A stretch of DNA of 64,000 nucleotides from Mesorhizobium sp. B2-1-1 (GCF_006442975.2 NZ_CP083955.1:396612-460611), one strand, 5' to 3'; positions 1-8,757 are shown, counted from the stretch's first letter. The notes: a model not told the origin generated them from the letters alone. Made by a program: numbers and translations.

Positions 1-498
1 ATGGAGGCGTTGCTTGCCGCCCGACAGAAACTTCGCGAGCAGTTCACGGTGCTGCATGAAAGGTTGTTGTCGATCGTGAAGGATGACACGGTTCTGCAGG
101 CGGTTGATGACCGTGCCTGGTATCGGCCCTGTCGTTGCGCTGGCTTTCAATGCCACGGTCGACGTTCCTGCACGCTTCAAGAACTCGAAAGCCGTAGGTC
201 CGGCTCTCGGGTTGACGCCGCGGTTGCATCAATCAGGCGAGGACAATCGCGTCGGACGTGTTTCCCTGTGCGGTGACGCCATGATGCGGACGCTGCTTTA
301 TGAAGCCGCGCAAGTCTTGCTGACGGTGGTGAAAAAGTGGTCATGGCTGAAAACTTGGGGATGAACATCGCCAAACGTCGAGGCCGGCAAAGGGCGACCG
401 TTGCCCTTGCTCGCAGAATGGCTGTCATCATGCACAGAATATGGTCCGACGGCGGTGAGTTCCGCTGGGCGCGAGAGGAAGCGACGGGGGTGATATAG
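1..498 (+). pseudogene. IS110-family transposase remnant, cut by window edge
   Basis: The C-terminal IS116/IS110/IS902 domain is readable only by changing frame twice. Frame 1 gives the helical linker (LREQFTVLHERLL). Near base 93 an extra base moves the reading to frame 2, which carries the family hallmark VPGIGPVVAL followed by NSKAVGPALGLTP and the GDAMMRTLLYEAA block. Near base 357 one base is missing after KTWG, and the tail (MNIAKRRG...MHRIWSDG) returns to frame 1 and stops at 496-498. The N-terminal DEDD catalytic half lies outside the window. A functional enzyme is excluded by the two frameshifts. What is seen is the sequence pattern; the family name comes from knowledge of IS110 transposases. 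Confidence 0.85.
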
Positions 499-763
499 CC
501 GGGTCCACCAAACGAAAGGGAGAAGATCCGATAACGGGATCCGCCAAGGGCGGATACATGTCCTTCGCGGGACGGAGGATGAAGAGAGGACGTGCCGGGA
601 CTCGTTTCCACCGCGGCAACGTGGTGAGAACGCTGTTTAGATTGTCCCCTTCATTCCAACTGATCCCATGCTGGGAGGGCCAAAGCGCCGATCCCGAAGA
701 GAAGCAGGGCCTCGCGAAAGACATCAAATGCCCATGGTAGAGGAAGCTTGAAAGCGATTGACT

Positions 764-1013
764 TCAACACACCGAATAGAGAAGTCCCGGCATTTGCTGG
801 AGCGGATTGAGAGTGAAGCGCTCGGGCTGGGAAGCTCATGCCTTGCAGATGAACTCGTAGGGGGTGAGACTTTGAGGGTTTCGAGTCTGCGACCGAAATT
901 GTAGGCCGCGACCAAATCGGCAAGATGCCGACGCAGTTGGGCGTGATCGTGGTTCTGGGATGCCGCACCGAGCCGCAGCGTGTATGAGAGGCGCTCAACA
1001 TCGCGTCGGCCGC
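764..1013 (-). pseudogene. IS481-family transposase C-terminal remnant
   Basis: Read on the minus strand, VERLSYTLRL...HDHAQLRRHLADLVAAYNFGRRLETLK matches the end of the DDE integrase core of IS481 transposases (VERMNRTLK...HDQLRxHLADFxAAYNFARRLKTLK). After LK a frameshift is needed to read LTPYEFICKA. A TGA then stands where the family has Trp (FICKAW), and the frame continues ASQPERFTLNPLQQMPG to a stop at 764. It is therefore a double-broken 3' fragment of about 80 codons. The 499-763 stretch between it and the IS110 remnant holds no gene I can support. Confidence 0.75.
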
Positions 1014-1180
1014 GCCGCGCTTGGCGGTTTGTGTCTTCTGAGCGGGGAGCGGCTTTCGCTTGGGACGAAGGCAGCGTGATGCTGATCATCGCCGCCGCGC
1101 TTCGGTCGCCGATGACGCATGATCATCAGCAGCACCAGCATCGCCACGATGATCATCATGATCGGCATGCCAATGACCAT
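995..1180 (-). CDS. Possible small single-span membrane protein, doubtful
   Basis: A 61-codon frame starts with a strongly hydrophobic stretch rich in Met, Ile and Leu (about residues 1-21), followed by a basic and His-containing tail (RHRRPKRGGDDQHH). It is in the same frame as the CobW-type gene that ends at 1223, separated from it by one TAG and 14 codons. It runs into the IS481 remnant at its 3' end, so it may be a truncated or chance frame. No ribosome binding site was identified. It is listed only because the hydrophobic segment looks like a real transmembrane helix. Confidence 0.2.
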   Translation of the reverse strand: MVIGMPIMMIIVAMLVLLMIMRHRRPKRGGDDQHHAAFVPSESRSPLRRHKPPSAARPTRC

Positions 1181-1222
1181 CGCCGCGGTCGGTTGGTCCG
1201 TGTGGGGTACATTGGCGCTCGG

Positions 1223-2263
1223 CTACGCGCCGCCGATCACCATGACTTTGGGCTGGCTGGCCAATGCGAATGCAGCGAATGAGCGCTGCACCCGTTCTAA
1301 ATCGAGGCCGTCGGCAATGATGACCAGCCGCGATGTGCGGTCTTGGCTCGGCCACGCCTCCATATGTACAGGAGGATGAACGAGATGCTGCACACCGTGG
1401 ACCGCGACCGGGCGGTCTTCACCTGCGATGTTCAGGATGCCCTTCACCCGAAGGACACGCTCTCCATGTCTGTTGAGCAGCATGGTGAGCCATAAGCCGA
1501 ACGCGGTCCAATCGACTTGCTCGTCCCAGACCAGGACGCAGGATGCGATCGCCGCTTGATGCGCCTGTCCGTCGGCAGTCGCCAACACGGCAGCCTCCTC
1601 GCAGAAGAAGCCTGACTGCGATTGCAGCTGGCTTGCACGGGCTACAGTCTCCTGCTCGAACAGATCTCGTGCGCAGAACCCGGAGCGGACATTCAGTATC
1701 GGGGCATCCGGATTGATGCGCTCCAGCCGATCTGCAAGTCGCCCGATTTTGGCGTCGTCAGCGAGATCGGTCTTGGTCATGACCAGCCTGTCGGCAATGG
1801 CCACCTGACGATTGGATTCGATATATCGGTCGAGGTTGGCAATCCCGTTCATGACGTCGACGGTGGTCACCACATTTCCCACGATGAAATGGTGCTTCAG
1901 CATCGGATCGGATTTTAGCGTCGAAAGAATCGGAAATGGGTCAGCCAGCCCCGTACTTTCGACCACTACCTGCCGGAACGGGGATATCTGGCCTCGCTCC
2001 CGCTTCGAATATAGATCGCGGATCGCGTCGGCCAGTTCACCGCGCACGGTGCAGCACACGCAGCCGGACTGAAGCAGTACCATGGTTTCGTCAATTCGTT
2101 CCACCAAGTGGTGGTCGAGCCCAACCTGGCCGAATTCATTGATGAGCACGGCCGCGTCCGATAGATCAGGGTCATCAAGCAACCGTTTCAGAAGCGTCGT
2201 TTTGCCCGAGCCGAGAAAACCTGTCAGCAGGTGGACCGGGGTGAAAGGCGGTAGTTCAGCCAT
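1223..2263 (-). CDS. CobW/YjiA-type metallochaperone GTPase
   Basis: This is a P-loop GTPase of the COG0523 family, which delivers metal (zinc, cobalt or another) to client enzymes. With the start at 2263 (346 aa), the Walker A motif GFLGSGKTT is at residues 15-23, the metal-binding GCVCC motif at 67-71, ESTG at 102-105 and the base-recognising TKTD at 163-166. A CobW C-terminal domain follows, ending in HPPVHMEAWP and a SQPKVMVIGG tail. The ATG at 2263 overlaps the stop of the upstream CSLC gene (ATGGCTGA), which suggests translational coupling. An alternative ATG at 2293 has a GGAGG only three bases upstream. The client enzyme is not evident nearby, because the downstream side is IS debris. 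Confidence 0.88.
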   Translation of the reverse strand: MAELPPFTPVHLLTGFLGSGKTTLLKRLLDDPDLSDAAVLINEFGQVGLDHHLVERIDETMVLLQSGCVCCTVRGELADAIRDLYSKRERGQISPFRQVVVESTGLADPFPILSTLKSDPMLKHHFIVGNVVTTVDVMNGIANLDRYIESNRQVAIADRLVMTKTDLADDAKIGRLADRLERINPDAPILNVRSGFCARDLFEQETVARASQLQSQSGFFCEEAAVLATADGQAHQAAIASCVLVWDEQVDWTAFGLWLTMLLNRHGERVLRVKGILNIAGEDRPVAVHGVQHLVHPPVHMEAWPSQDRTSRLVIIADGLDLERVQRSFAAFALASQPKVMVIGGA

Positions 2264-2588
2264 CGCGACCGGCTTCGAAGCTTGCGATGACATCGGCCTC
2301 CAACGGATCGCAAGTCCTGCCCGAAAGACGCTCCGCAGCCTGCCATAGGTGTCCGAGATCGTTGATGATCTCGGTCTTGCCCGTTCGCGTTGAAATGACA
2401 AAGGCCGTCCCCTGCCAGTCCGCCAGCCGCATGCCGAAGGAGGCCAGGATGAGATTAGCTATCCTGACGCGATTGGCGCGCTCACGGCGCCGGTCAACGT
2501 TTTCGACGTTGCGCGTGTAAACGCCGGGCCGGGCCACGGCATCGGTCCAATGTTCGTTGCTGCCTAGAACGCCGCATAGCGAGCACAT
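2256..2588 (-). CDS. Small conserved protein with CSLC motif, partner of CobW GTPase
   Basis: This 110-aa protein begins MCSLCGVLG and contains a basic middle (NVDRRRERANRVRIANLIL) and a C-terminal half with GTAFVISTRTGKTEIINDLGHLW. The start is supported by AAGGAG six bases upstream of the ATG. The Cys pair at residues 2 and 5 could bind metal. I recall similar small proteins beside CobW-type GTPases but know no assigned function. The stop overlaps the CobW start, so the two are probably made together and may act in the same metal-delivery step. That role is inference from the coupling. Confidence 0.75.
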   Translation of the reverse strand: MCSLCGVLGSNEHWTDAVARPGVYTRNVENVDRRRERANRVRIANLILASFGMRLADWQGTAFVISTRTGKTEIINDLGHLWQAAERLSGRTCDPLEADVIASFEAGRDG

Positions 2589-2633
2589 GATCTGCTCCTT
2601 GGATGACCGTCTTCGGAGACCGTTTGACCCCGA

Positions 2634-2669
2634 CAGGGCCTTACAGTTCCTCTGTAGGTGGTTGCCCTG
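2634..2669 (-). promoter_or_regulatory. Nested stem-loop in leader of the CSLC-CobW operon
   Basis: On the minus strand an outer stem CAGGGC/GCCCTG encloses an inner hairpin TACAG-AGGAA-CTGTA, ending about 45 bases before the CSLC start codon. The nesting and position suggest a structured 5' leader (RNA switch or protein site). It did not match any riboswitch consensus I could recall, so no class is assigned. Confidence 0.35.
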
Positions 2670-2720
2670 CCTGGCGATGCCAAGTCCCCCCTGCCTGGTC
2701 TACCGCAGGCTTCGACCAGA

Positions 2721-2761
2721 AGAAGAACGCGGTCTCGGAAATGCCGAGGCCGCGTTCTTCT
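2721..2761 (-). terminator. Strong hairpin after sugar-binding-protein gene
   Basis: An 18-base arm starting AGAAGAACGCGG pairs with its complement across a 5-base loop, with one G-T wobble. The structure sits 11 bases past the stop of the binding-protein gene (minus strand). The 3' arm on that strand ends in a pyrimidine run (TTCTTCTTCT), as in a rho-independent terminator with a weak U tract. It separates the importer operon from the CSLC-CobW operon. Confidence 0.75.
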
Positions 2762-2771
2762 GTCGAGGAAC

Positions 2772-3986
2772 TCAAGGGGCCGGGATCGGCTTAACCTTGT
2801 TTGGCTCCAGCCAGCCCTTGGTCGGCTCACATTTTCCGCAGTTGATGCCGGGCAAATTGTCGGCGTAGGTCACGTCGGGCAGATCCTTGATGGTTGCGCC
2901 CGGCGTGGGCGTACCATCTTGCACCGACTTCAAGCTGAGTTCGGGCAGCAGATCGCCGTTCAGCGAGGTGTCGATGAAGAGCGGTGGCACCTTGTCGGCA
3001 GGGAAAGTGTTGCAGCCGTCAACGAAGGTCTCACCCTGGCAGAGCTTCACATCCTGCGGCTCAACCCATGGCAGCGGATATTCGATGTTGTTAGCGGTTA
3101 GCTTCTTCTTGCCGGTCACGACTTCCATCATGAGCTTGAAGGCGTAGCCGCCAACGGCCGGACCCGCGCTCGAGGAGACGCCTTTCAGGCCCTTGGCCTG
3201 CATTGCCGGATCCGCCATCGCGAGACGATAGCCGTTGTTGGACTGGCCGGCAATCACGACCAGCTTGTCGGGACGACTGTTGATGACGGCTTGCAAAGAG
3301 CCAAAGGTGCCGTCAACCGTCCAGATACCGTCGACGTTGGGGTGCGCGGCTAGGATCTTGGCAACCTCCTCCTGCGAGGTCGCGTCGTTCCAGTTGCCAT
3401 AGAAATCGCCGACGATCTTGATGTCGGGATATTTCTTGAACACGCCATAGGCCTGTTCGTCATAGGTCTTGGTCACGGTCGTGCCGGCGACGCCGTGGTT
3501 GAAGATCAGCTCTCCCTTGCCGCCCATCTGGTTCACCATCCACTGCGCCGTATTGGCGCCGTAACGGGCGGTGATGTTGGAGACGTTGTGCGCGCAGGAC
3601 TCCGTAACCGTACTGTCGTATGTGAACACCACGACGCCTTGATCGCAGGCTTGCTTGATGGTGCGGTTGAGCGCAGTCGGCGAGAGCGGATACAGAAGAA
3701 TGGCGTTGGCGCCTGCCGCGATCATGCTCTGGAGGTCAGATATCTGCTTCTGCACGTCGGTGCCGGAGATAATGGTCTTGAACTCTACCTGGTTGTCGTA
3801 AGGCGGGGTCGAAGCCAGTGCCTTGATGCCGTTGGCGGCGCTCGCCTGCCAGGTGTTGCCGCTGTAGCTCATGTTCAGGAACACCTTGTAGGTATCCTGG
3901 GCATTCGCGCTGGATGTCCCCAGACCAAGCAACGTGGCGGCGATGGCCGCCCGGCCGTAAGTCAGTCTACGCGAAGCGTTCTTCAT
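2772..3986 (-). CDS. Periplasmic sugar-type ABC substrate-binding protein
   Basis: This 404-aa protein of the periplasmic binding protein 4 / RbsB-like class captures the ligand for the importer encoded just upstream. It has a Sec signal peptide (basic MKNASRR, hydrophobic core, cleavage after SSANA). The typical fold I features follow: ISGTDVQKQISDLQSMIAAGANAILLYPLSP, DQGVVVFTYDS, and NVDGIWTVDG for the second lobe. Four Cys in the C-terminal part (near CQGETFVDGC and NCGKC) could form disulfides. It is the last gene of the four-gene operon and is followed by a hairpin. The ligand is unknown; the regulon context points to a tartrate-related or amide-type compound, which is inference. Confidence 0.9.
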   Translation of the reverse strand: MKNASRRLTYGRAAIAATLLGLGTSSANAQDTYKVFLNMSYSGNTWQASAANGIKALASTPPYDNQVEFKTIISGTDVQKQISDLQSMIAAGANAILLYPLSPTALNRTIKQACDQGVVVFTYDSTVTESCAHNVSNITARYGANTAQWMVNQMGGKGELIFNHGVAGTTVTKTYDEQAYGVFKKYPDIKIVGDFYGNWNDATSQEEVAKILAAHPNVDGIWTVDGTFGSLQAVINSRPDKLVVIAGQSNNGYRLAMADPAMQAKGLKGVSSSAGPAVGGYAFKLMMEVVTGKKKLTANNIEYPLPWVEPQDVKLCQGETFVDGCNTFPADKVPPLFIDTSLNGDLLPELSLKSVQDGTPTPGATIKDLPDVTYADNLPGINCGKCEPTKGWLEPNKVKPIPAP

Positions 3987-4016
3987 GTTCTTTCTCCCAT
4001 TTGAAGCGACCGCCGA

Positions 4017-5027
4017 CTAACGGCTTCGCAGATTGAGCCGCCCACGCTGGAGCAGCAAAGCGATGATGATGATCCCGCCCTGCACCAGGTCGCGGAATCC
4101 CTGCGAGAGGCTGAGCGTGGTGATGACGGTGGACAACGTGCTGAGGAAGAGCGCGCCGGCAAGAGTTCCGAGATAGATGCCGGAGCCACCGGTGACCCGT
4201 GCGCCGCCGATGACGACGGCGGCGATGGAGGGCATCAGCAGCGCATCGCCCATGTCAAGCGTCGCGCTCGAGGAATAGCCGGCCAAGAGGATGCCGGTCA
4301 TTCCGGCACAAAGGCCGCTGATGGCATAGACTGCGATGGTGAGCGCGGCGATCGGCAGGCCCAGCACGTTGGCCGCGCCAGGGCTGCTGCCAATGGCGTA
4401 GAGCTTGCGGCCTTCCGCGCTCTTGTTCTGGAACAGCCAGGCGAACACCGCAAAGACGATTATGAAATAGACGGGGTAGGGTACCCCCAGCCAGCGGGAG
4501 CTCATGAACTGCTGGATCGCAGGAGCGACCGATTGTTGCGAATTGCCCGCGGTGAAACCCAGCGCCACCCCGAAGAATGTGATGCCGGACGCCAGCGTCA
4601 CGATGAAGGGCGGGATCTTGGCAATCGCCACACCGATGCCGTTGATGAGACCGATGCCAAGACAGCACAAGAGGGTAAGCGGAATGGCGTACAGCAGCGC
4701 GTCGTTGCTGCCGCGCGTAAGTTCCGCGATCATCATGCCGCCGACACCGATGACCACGCCCAGTGACAAGTCGATGCCGCCCAGAAGGATCACCAGCCCC
4801 TGCCCGAACGAAGCGACCACCAGGAAGATGGCGGTAACCAGTATGGCGGTGAGCTGGTCGAACGAACCGAAATTGGGACTGGCGATCTTCGTGCCGATGA
4901 CCAGCAGCGCCGTGGCGGCGAACACGGTGATCGGCGGCACAAGGTCCGATGAGACAAGTGCGCGGCGCGCGCTCTGCGCGCCGTGCTCGGACGTCTGTGC
5001 CGGGGTCGTAATGTCCTTGTCGGTCAT
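4017..5027 (-). CDS. RbsC-type ABC permease (first copy from 3' end)
   Basis: This 336-aa inner-membrane permease belongs to the branched BPD_transp_2 family. About eight to ten hydrophobic helices are visible, with the family segments GIDLSLGVVIGVGGMM and PPFIVTLASGITFFGVALGF. The coupling-type loop AIGSSPGAANVLGLPI precedes the last helices and ARVTGGSGIYLGTLAGALFL. The cytosolic N-terminus is polar (about 35 residues). The ATG at 5027 overlaps the stop of the preceding permease by one base, so the two are coupled and likely form a heterodimer that transports what the 2772-3986 protein binds. Confidence 0.9.
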   Translation of the reverse strand: MTDKDITTPAQTSEHGAQSARRALVSSDLVPPITVFAATALLVIGTKIASPNFGSFDQLTAILVTAIFLVVASFGQGLVILLGGIDLSLGVVIGVGGMMIAELTRGSNDALLYAIPLTLLCCLGIGLINGIGVAIAKIPPFIVTLASGITFFGVALGFTAGNSQQSVAPAIQQFMSSRWLGVPYPVYFIIVFAVFAWLFQNKSAEGRKLYAIGSSPGAANVLGLPIAALTIAVYAISGLCAGMTGILLAGYSSSATLDMGDALLMPSIAAVVIGGARVTGGSGIYLGTLAGALFLSTLSTVITTLSLSQGFRDLVQGGIIIIALLLQRGRLNLRSR

Positions 5028-6001
5028 CAGGCTTCCCTTCTCGCGGAACGGCGCGCCAAATAGACGGAGGCTTGGCCGAAAAGGATTGCCAAGATCATGA
5101 TAAGTCCGTTGAAGATGTTGGTGTAAAAGTCAGCCACGCCGAGCGCGAACAGCATCTTTTGCAACACCGTCAAAATACCTGCACCGGCCAGCGTGCCGAC
5201 CACCCCGCCGCGACCGCCGAACAGGGACGTGCCGCCGATCGCGACCGCCGCGAACATGAACAGCAAGAAGGAATCGCTGATGCGTGGATCGCCCGAACCG
5301 ATCTCGGCGCTGAAAACGAAGCCGGCCATGGCATAGAACAGGCCGGCGGCCACGAAAGCGAATAGCCTGGTGGCGCGGATATTGAGCCCCGAGAGCCGCG
5401 CGGCCGTCTGATCCGTGCCGACCGCGTACATTGCTATGCCCATGCGCGAATGCTTGAGCAGAAACCAGAAGACGAGCACCAGCACCAACAGGATCGCCGG
5501 CACGGGAATGCGTAGAATGTCGCCGGTGATGCCATAAGCGATGGATTCCACCACCTCGCCGCCAGGTGCCGGAAGGATGAGGAGCGCGATGCCTTGGCAT
5601 GCGATCAGAGAACCGAGCGTCACGGCGAGCGACTGCAGTCCAAAATAGGCGACCAGTATGCCGTTGAGACCACCGACCACGAGGCCGACCAACAGAACCA
5701 GGCCGAAGCTGCCAAGGGCGCCCGCATCGCCGCCACTCACCGTCGCCACCACCACATTCGCGATGGCGATCACACCGGGGCCCGAAAGGTCCAGCTCGCC
5801 GCATACCACGACGAGCGTCAGTCCCGTTGCGGCGAGGGCGAGTACGATGGCGTTGTTGAGGAGGTTACCGATGCCGAACAGCGAGAGTGCCGAAGGCTCG
5901 TGGGCGGCATAGACGGCGAACATGACGATAAGCAGGCCGATGGCGGCGACCGCTCCGTTGCCTAGAATTGTCAAGCGGCCGCGAGGCGTATCGGATGCCA
6001 T
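5027..6001 (-). CDS. RbsC-type ABC permease (second copy)
   Basis: This is a 324-aa polytopic permease of the same family as its neighbour. It carries the family motifs GELDLSGPGVIAIANVVVA, LAVTLGSLIACQGIALL, AVGTDQTAARLSGLNIRATRL and the conserved GGTSLFGGRGGVVGTLAGAGIL near the C-terminus. It starts two bases after the ATPase stop (6004) and overlaps the next permease. Together with the ATPase it forms a four-gene importer operon of classic composition: ATPase, two permeases, binding protein. Confidence 0.9.
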   Translation of the reverse strand: MASDTPRGRLTILGNGAVAAIGLLIVMFAVYAAHEPSALSLFGIGNLLNNAIVLALAATGLTLVVVCGELDLSGPGVIAIANVVVATVSGGDAGALGSFGLVLLVGLVVGGLNGILVAYFGLQSLAVTLGSLIACQGIALLILPAPGGEVVESIAYGITGDILRIPVPAILLVLVLVFWFLLKHSRMGIAMYAVGTDQTAARLSGLNIRATRLFAFVAAGLFYAMAGFVFSAEIGSGDPRISDSFLLFMFAAVAIGGTSLFGGRGGVVGTLAGAGILTVLQKMLFALGVADFYTNIFNGLIMILAILFGQASVYLARRSARREA

Positions 6002-6003
6002 CG

Positions 6004-7539
6004 TTACGCCCCTTGGGCGGCAGGCCGCCGCGACCCGTCGCGATAACCGGATGCCAGCGACAGCATACGGTCCTGTGAGAGATGGTCGCGGCCCAGCTCG
6101 CCGGCAATCGAATTGCGGTAGAGAACGAGGCAGCGATCACAGAGCTGAACGAGTTCGTCCAGTTCAGTCGAATAGAACAGGATCGAGCCGCCATCGCGCA
6201 CGAACGCGCGCATCATGGCGTATATGTTGCGCTTGGCGCCGACATCGACACCGCGCGTGGGATCGAACAACAGCAGGCACCGCGCGCCCGTTATCAGCGC
6301 CCGCGCCAGCACCGCCTTCTGCTGGTTGCCGCCCGAAAGCGCGCCGACGTTGAGGGGCAGGAGCTGCTTCGAAAGGTTCACTGCCGGGGTTACCTGCTCC
6401 ACCAGCCGCAGCTCGGAAGATCTGTTTACGAGCTTGAATGGGCTCACCTTGTCTATCACCGGCAGCGAGATATTCGCCTGCGTGGTGAGATCGTGAAACA
6501 GTCCTTCGGACTTTCGTTCCTCCGGCACCAGCACCATGCCGAGCCTACGCGCCGCGCGAGGCGAGCCGACCGAAGTCGCCTTGCCTGCGATCGAGATCGT
6601 GCCCTCTCGCAGCGTCGACAAGCCCACCAGCGACTTGAAGAGACTGGACTGCCCGTGACCCTCCAGACCCGCCACACCAAGAATCTCGCCGGGAGCCAGC
6701 GAGAAGCTGATATCATTGACGCCAGGGCCGATCAGGTGACCGACCTCCAGCGCCGGCGTGGCGCCGACGCGAACCGCCGACGGCGCCTTCTCCGCGGATT
6801 CAACCACGGAGCGACCGGCCATACTGCTGAATATCGCTTCGTCGCTCATGGATTCAACATCGCTTTCCAGCACCTTGCGGCCGTTACGCAGGATAACGCA
6901 GCGCTGGCACAAGCGGCGGATCTCGTCGAGCTTGTGGCTTATGTAGAGCACTGACGTGCCGCCACGAACAGCGGCATCGACCAGCTTGAAAAGCCATTCA
7001 CGGTCGGAGAGCGCGGCGGTCGCTTCGTCGAGCACCAGCACGGCCGGGCGGTGCCGCAGCGCACGCACGATCTCGACCTTCTGGCGCATGCCGAGCGGCA
7101 GATCCTCGACCAGCCGCCGGGGCGCGATATCCGCCACGTCATGGGCTTGAAGAATCTCAGCCGCCTCACGCTCGATGTTGCGCGCCGACACCAGACCAAG
7201 GCGGTTGAGTGCCGGGCGCGGCAGGAACAGGTTCGCGGCCACTGACAATGTCGGAATCAGGCTGAGTTCCTGGAAGGCGGTTGCTATGCCGGCCAAGCGG
7301 GCGTCCACAATGCCCTGCGGCTTGAAAGGAGCGCCGCGCAATTCGATGGAGCCGGTATCAGGTGTGACGACGCCACTCAGTATCTTCACGAGTGTCGACT
7401 TGCCGGCGCCATTTTCGCCGAGCAGACCGCACACTTCGCCGGAGCGCATTTCAAACGAAATATCCTCAAGCGCAATCGTGGCACCGTAGCGCTTGGACAC
7501 GGATCGGAAATCAAGGACGTTGTGCGTTCTATCCTTCAT
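6004..7539 (-). CDS. RbsA-type tandem ABC ATPase of sugar importer
   Basis: This 511-aa protein carries two nucleotide-binding domains and drives the importer. Domain 1 has Walker A GENGAGKST (about 41-49), signature LPLGMRQK and Walker B VLVLDEATAAL, so it looks competent although its signature departs from LSGGQ. Domain 2 has the degenerate P-loop GLEGHGQSS usual for RbsA, an intact LSGGNQQK, but LLLFDPTRG where relatives have LLLDEPTRG, so the Walker B Asp-Glu pair is altered. The start at 7539 follows a promoter region holding three copies of the TTGGTC-GACCAA palindrome. The gene leads the 7539-2772 operon. Confidence 0.9.
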   Translation of the reverse strand: MKDRTHNVLDFRSVSKRYGATIALEDISFEMRSGEVCGLLGENGAGKSTLVKILSGVVTPDTGSIELRGAPFKPQGIVDARLAGIATAFQELSLIPTLSVAANLFLPRPALNRLGLVSARNIEREAAEILQAHDVADIAPRRLVEDLPLGMRQKVEIVRALRHRPAVLVLDEATAALSDREWLFKLVDAAVRGGTSVLYISHKLDEIRRLCQRCVILRNGRKVLESDVESMSDEAIFSSMAGRSVVESAEKAPSAVRVGATPALEVGHLIGPGVNDISFSLAPGEILGVAGLEGHGQSSLFKSLVGLSTLREGTISIAGKATSVGSPRAARRLGMVLVPEERKSEGLFHDLTTQANISLPVIDKVSPFKLVNRSSELRLVEQVTPAVNLSKQLLPLNVGALSGGNQQKAVLARALITGARCLLLFDPTRGVDVGAKRNIYAMMRAFVRDGGSILFYSTELDELVQLCDRCLVLYRNSIAGELGRDHLSQDRMLSLASGYRDGSRRPAAQGA

Positions 7540-7564
7540 TCCACCTCTTCCCAGTCTTCCCTAT

Positions 7565-7577
7565 TTGGTCAGACCAA
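7565..7577. promoter_or_regulatory. Perfect TTGGTCAGACCAA palindrome, putative GntR operator
   Basis: This is a perfect 13-base palindrome centred on A7571, 26 bases upstream of the RbsA-type start codon (7539). Its position would block or overlap the promoter. The core TGGTCNGACCA is the FadR-type operator shape known for the GntR family, and a FadR-type regulator is encoded at 8799-9563. Five related copies occur at 7651, 7788, 16220, 16260 and 16335. Confidence 0.7.
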
Positions 7578-7650
7578 GATTGGAGCTAGCACGCCTTACC
7601 CGCCATGACAATTAAGAAAACTTGCAAGAAAGCTTGAATTTTCAGCACAT

Positions 7651-7663
7651 TTGGTCTGACCGG
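7651..7663. promoter_or_regulatory. Second operator-like site, TTGGTCTGACCGG
   Basis: Eleven bases match the perfect palindrome; only the last two differ. It lies 86 bases upstream of the first copy in the same promoter region of the sugar-type importer operon. Spacing of about eight helical turns would allow binding on the same DNA face. Confidence 0.6.
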
Positions 7664-7707
7664 AAATGGGTGGTCGAAAAGCAATGCGAAGGGCACCAAA
7701 TCCACCA

Positions 7708-7735
7708 TCAATTCTGCTGTTTCCAGCAGAATTGA
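7708..7735 (-). terminator. Perfect 12-bp hairpin with GAAA loop
   Basis: TCAATTCTGCTG pairs perfectly with CAGCAGAATTGA around a 4-base loop, which reads GAAA (a GNRA tetraloop) on the minus-strand transcript. It lies about 120 bases past the deacetylase stop (7858) and 170 bases before the importer ATPase start. It may end the upstream transcript, stabilise it, or act in the leader of the downstream operon. No U tract follows, so intrinsic termination is uncertain. No gene is supported in 7540-7857. Confidence 0.5.
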
Positions 7736-7787
7736 CGGGAGCTGCCATCGGCGAGATGACACAGAAAGTATAATCAATCCGATCTAT

Positions 7788-7800
7788 CGGGTCTGACCAC
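7788..7800. promoter_or_regulatory. Third operator-like site, CGGGTCTGACCAC
   Basis: The inner GGTCTGACC is kept and the outer bases have drifted. It is the most distal of three copies in the 7540-7857 region. Alone it would be weak evidence; its co-occurrence with the two better copies makes it credible. Confidence 0.45.
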
Positions 7801-7857
7801 TCAAGCGAACCGGGCCGGAGACCGCGCGGCGATCCCGGCATAGTACGCCGAAGCCGC

Positions 7858-8757
7858 TCAGGATTTGGGACGTGCCTTGCCGCTGCGCGGGAAGCGCTTG
7901 CCGAAATCGGCCGCGATCTCTTCCATCTTGACGAACTTCACGCCCTCGAAGCCCTTCATATAGTCATGGAGCCGTTCGTGCATCTTCAGCACATGCGGCT
8001 TGCCCGACACGTCGGGATGGATCGTCAGCGGGAACACGGCATAGTCGTAGTTCTCGTAGACCCAGTCGAACTGGTCGCGCCACATCTGCTCGATATCGCG
8101 CGGGTTGACGAAGCCGTGACTGTTGGGCGAGGCCTTGATGAACATCATCGGCGGCAGGTCATCGAGATACCAGGATGCCGGTATCTCGATGAGATCGGTC
8201 TCCTCGCCTTGCGAATACGGCTTCATCCAGCTGGATGGATGCTTGGAATAATCGATCTTCGTCCACTGGTCGCCGACCGTCACATAGTAGGGGTGATGGT
8301 CGTTATGCATCAGCGAGTGGTCGTAGAGCAGCCCCTTCTGCTTCAAAAGCTCATTTGTTTTCGAGCCGAACTCCCACCAGGGAGCGACATAGCCGCGAGG
8401 CGCCTTGCCGCAAAGCTTGGTGATCAGGTCGACGCACTTGTTGAAGATGGCCTCTTCCTGCTCGGGCGACATGGCGATCGGGTTCTCGTGGCTGTAGCCA
8501 TGCATGCCGATCTCGTGGCCAGCGTCCGCCACTTCCTTCATTTCGTCCCAAAAGCTCTCGATGGAATGACCGGGGATGAACCATGTCGTCTTGATCCCCC
8601 ACTTTTCGAACATCCGAAGCAGCCGGAGGCTGCCGACCTTGCCTGCGAAGGCGCCGCGAGAGATGTCGCAAGGGCTGTCCTCACCGCCGTAGGAACCCAA
8701 CCAGCCGGCGACAGCGTCAACGTCCACTCCGTAGGATACAAACATTTCTTTCGGCAT
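7858..8757 (-). CDS. NodB-type polysaccharide deacetylase / cyclic-imidase-like hydrolase
   Basis: This 299-aa protein closely resembles, from memory, the Helicobacter PgdA / PuuE / cyclic imide hydrolase branch of carbohydrate esterase 4. It shows the opening [21 protein letters not shown] with Asp14, the metal pair His86 and His90 in HGYSHENP, the APWWEFGS block and TIHPDVSG. No signal peptide is present, so it acts in the cytosol; this favours hydrolysis of a small imide or amide over cell-wall deacetylation. It follows the GntR gene by 42 bases in the same direction. Beside an asparaginase-like amidase, it could open a cyclic imide whose monoamide the amidase then cleaves (inference). Confidence 0.85.
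   Translation of the reverse strand: MPKEMFVSYGVDVDAVAGWLGSYGGEDSPCDISRGAFAGKVGSLRLLRMFEKWGIKTTWFIPGHSIESFWDEMKEVADAGHEIGMHGYSHENPIAMSPEQEEAIFNKCVDLITKLCGKAPRGYVAPWWEFGSKTNELLKQKGLLYDHSLMHNDHHPYYVTVGDQWTKIDYSKHPSSWMKPYSQGEETDLIEIPASWYLDDLPPMMFIKASPNSHGFVNPRDIEQMWRDQFDWVYENYDYAVFPLTIHPDVSGKPHVLKMHERLHDYMKGFEGVKFVKMEEIAADFGKRFPRSGKARPKS

Noticed and set aside
980..1282. His-rich reading frame on the plus strand (HDHQQHQHRHDDHHDRH)
   Set aside because: It overlaps the end of the CobW gene and IS debris, has no start signal, and the His run is the antisense of an Asp/Met-coding stretch.
2600..2680. Known riboswitch class upstream of the CSLC gene (guanidine, fluoride, cobalamin considered)
   Set aside because: The nested stem-loop does not carry the conserved bases of any class I could recall; only a generic structured leader is reported.
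5072..5965. Long plus-strand frames opposite the sugar permeases
   Set aside because: They are antisense shadows caused by high GC and biased codon use; the minus-strand frames have clear family motifs.
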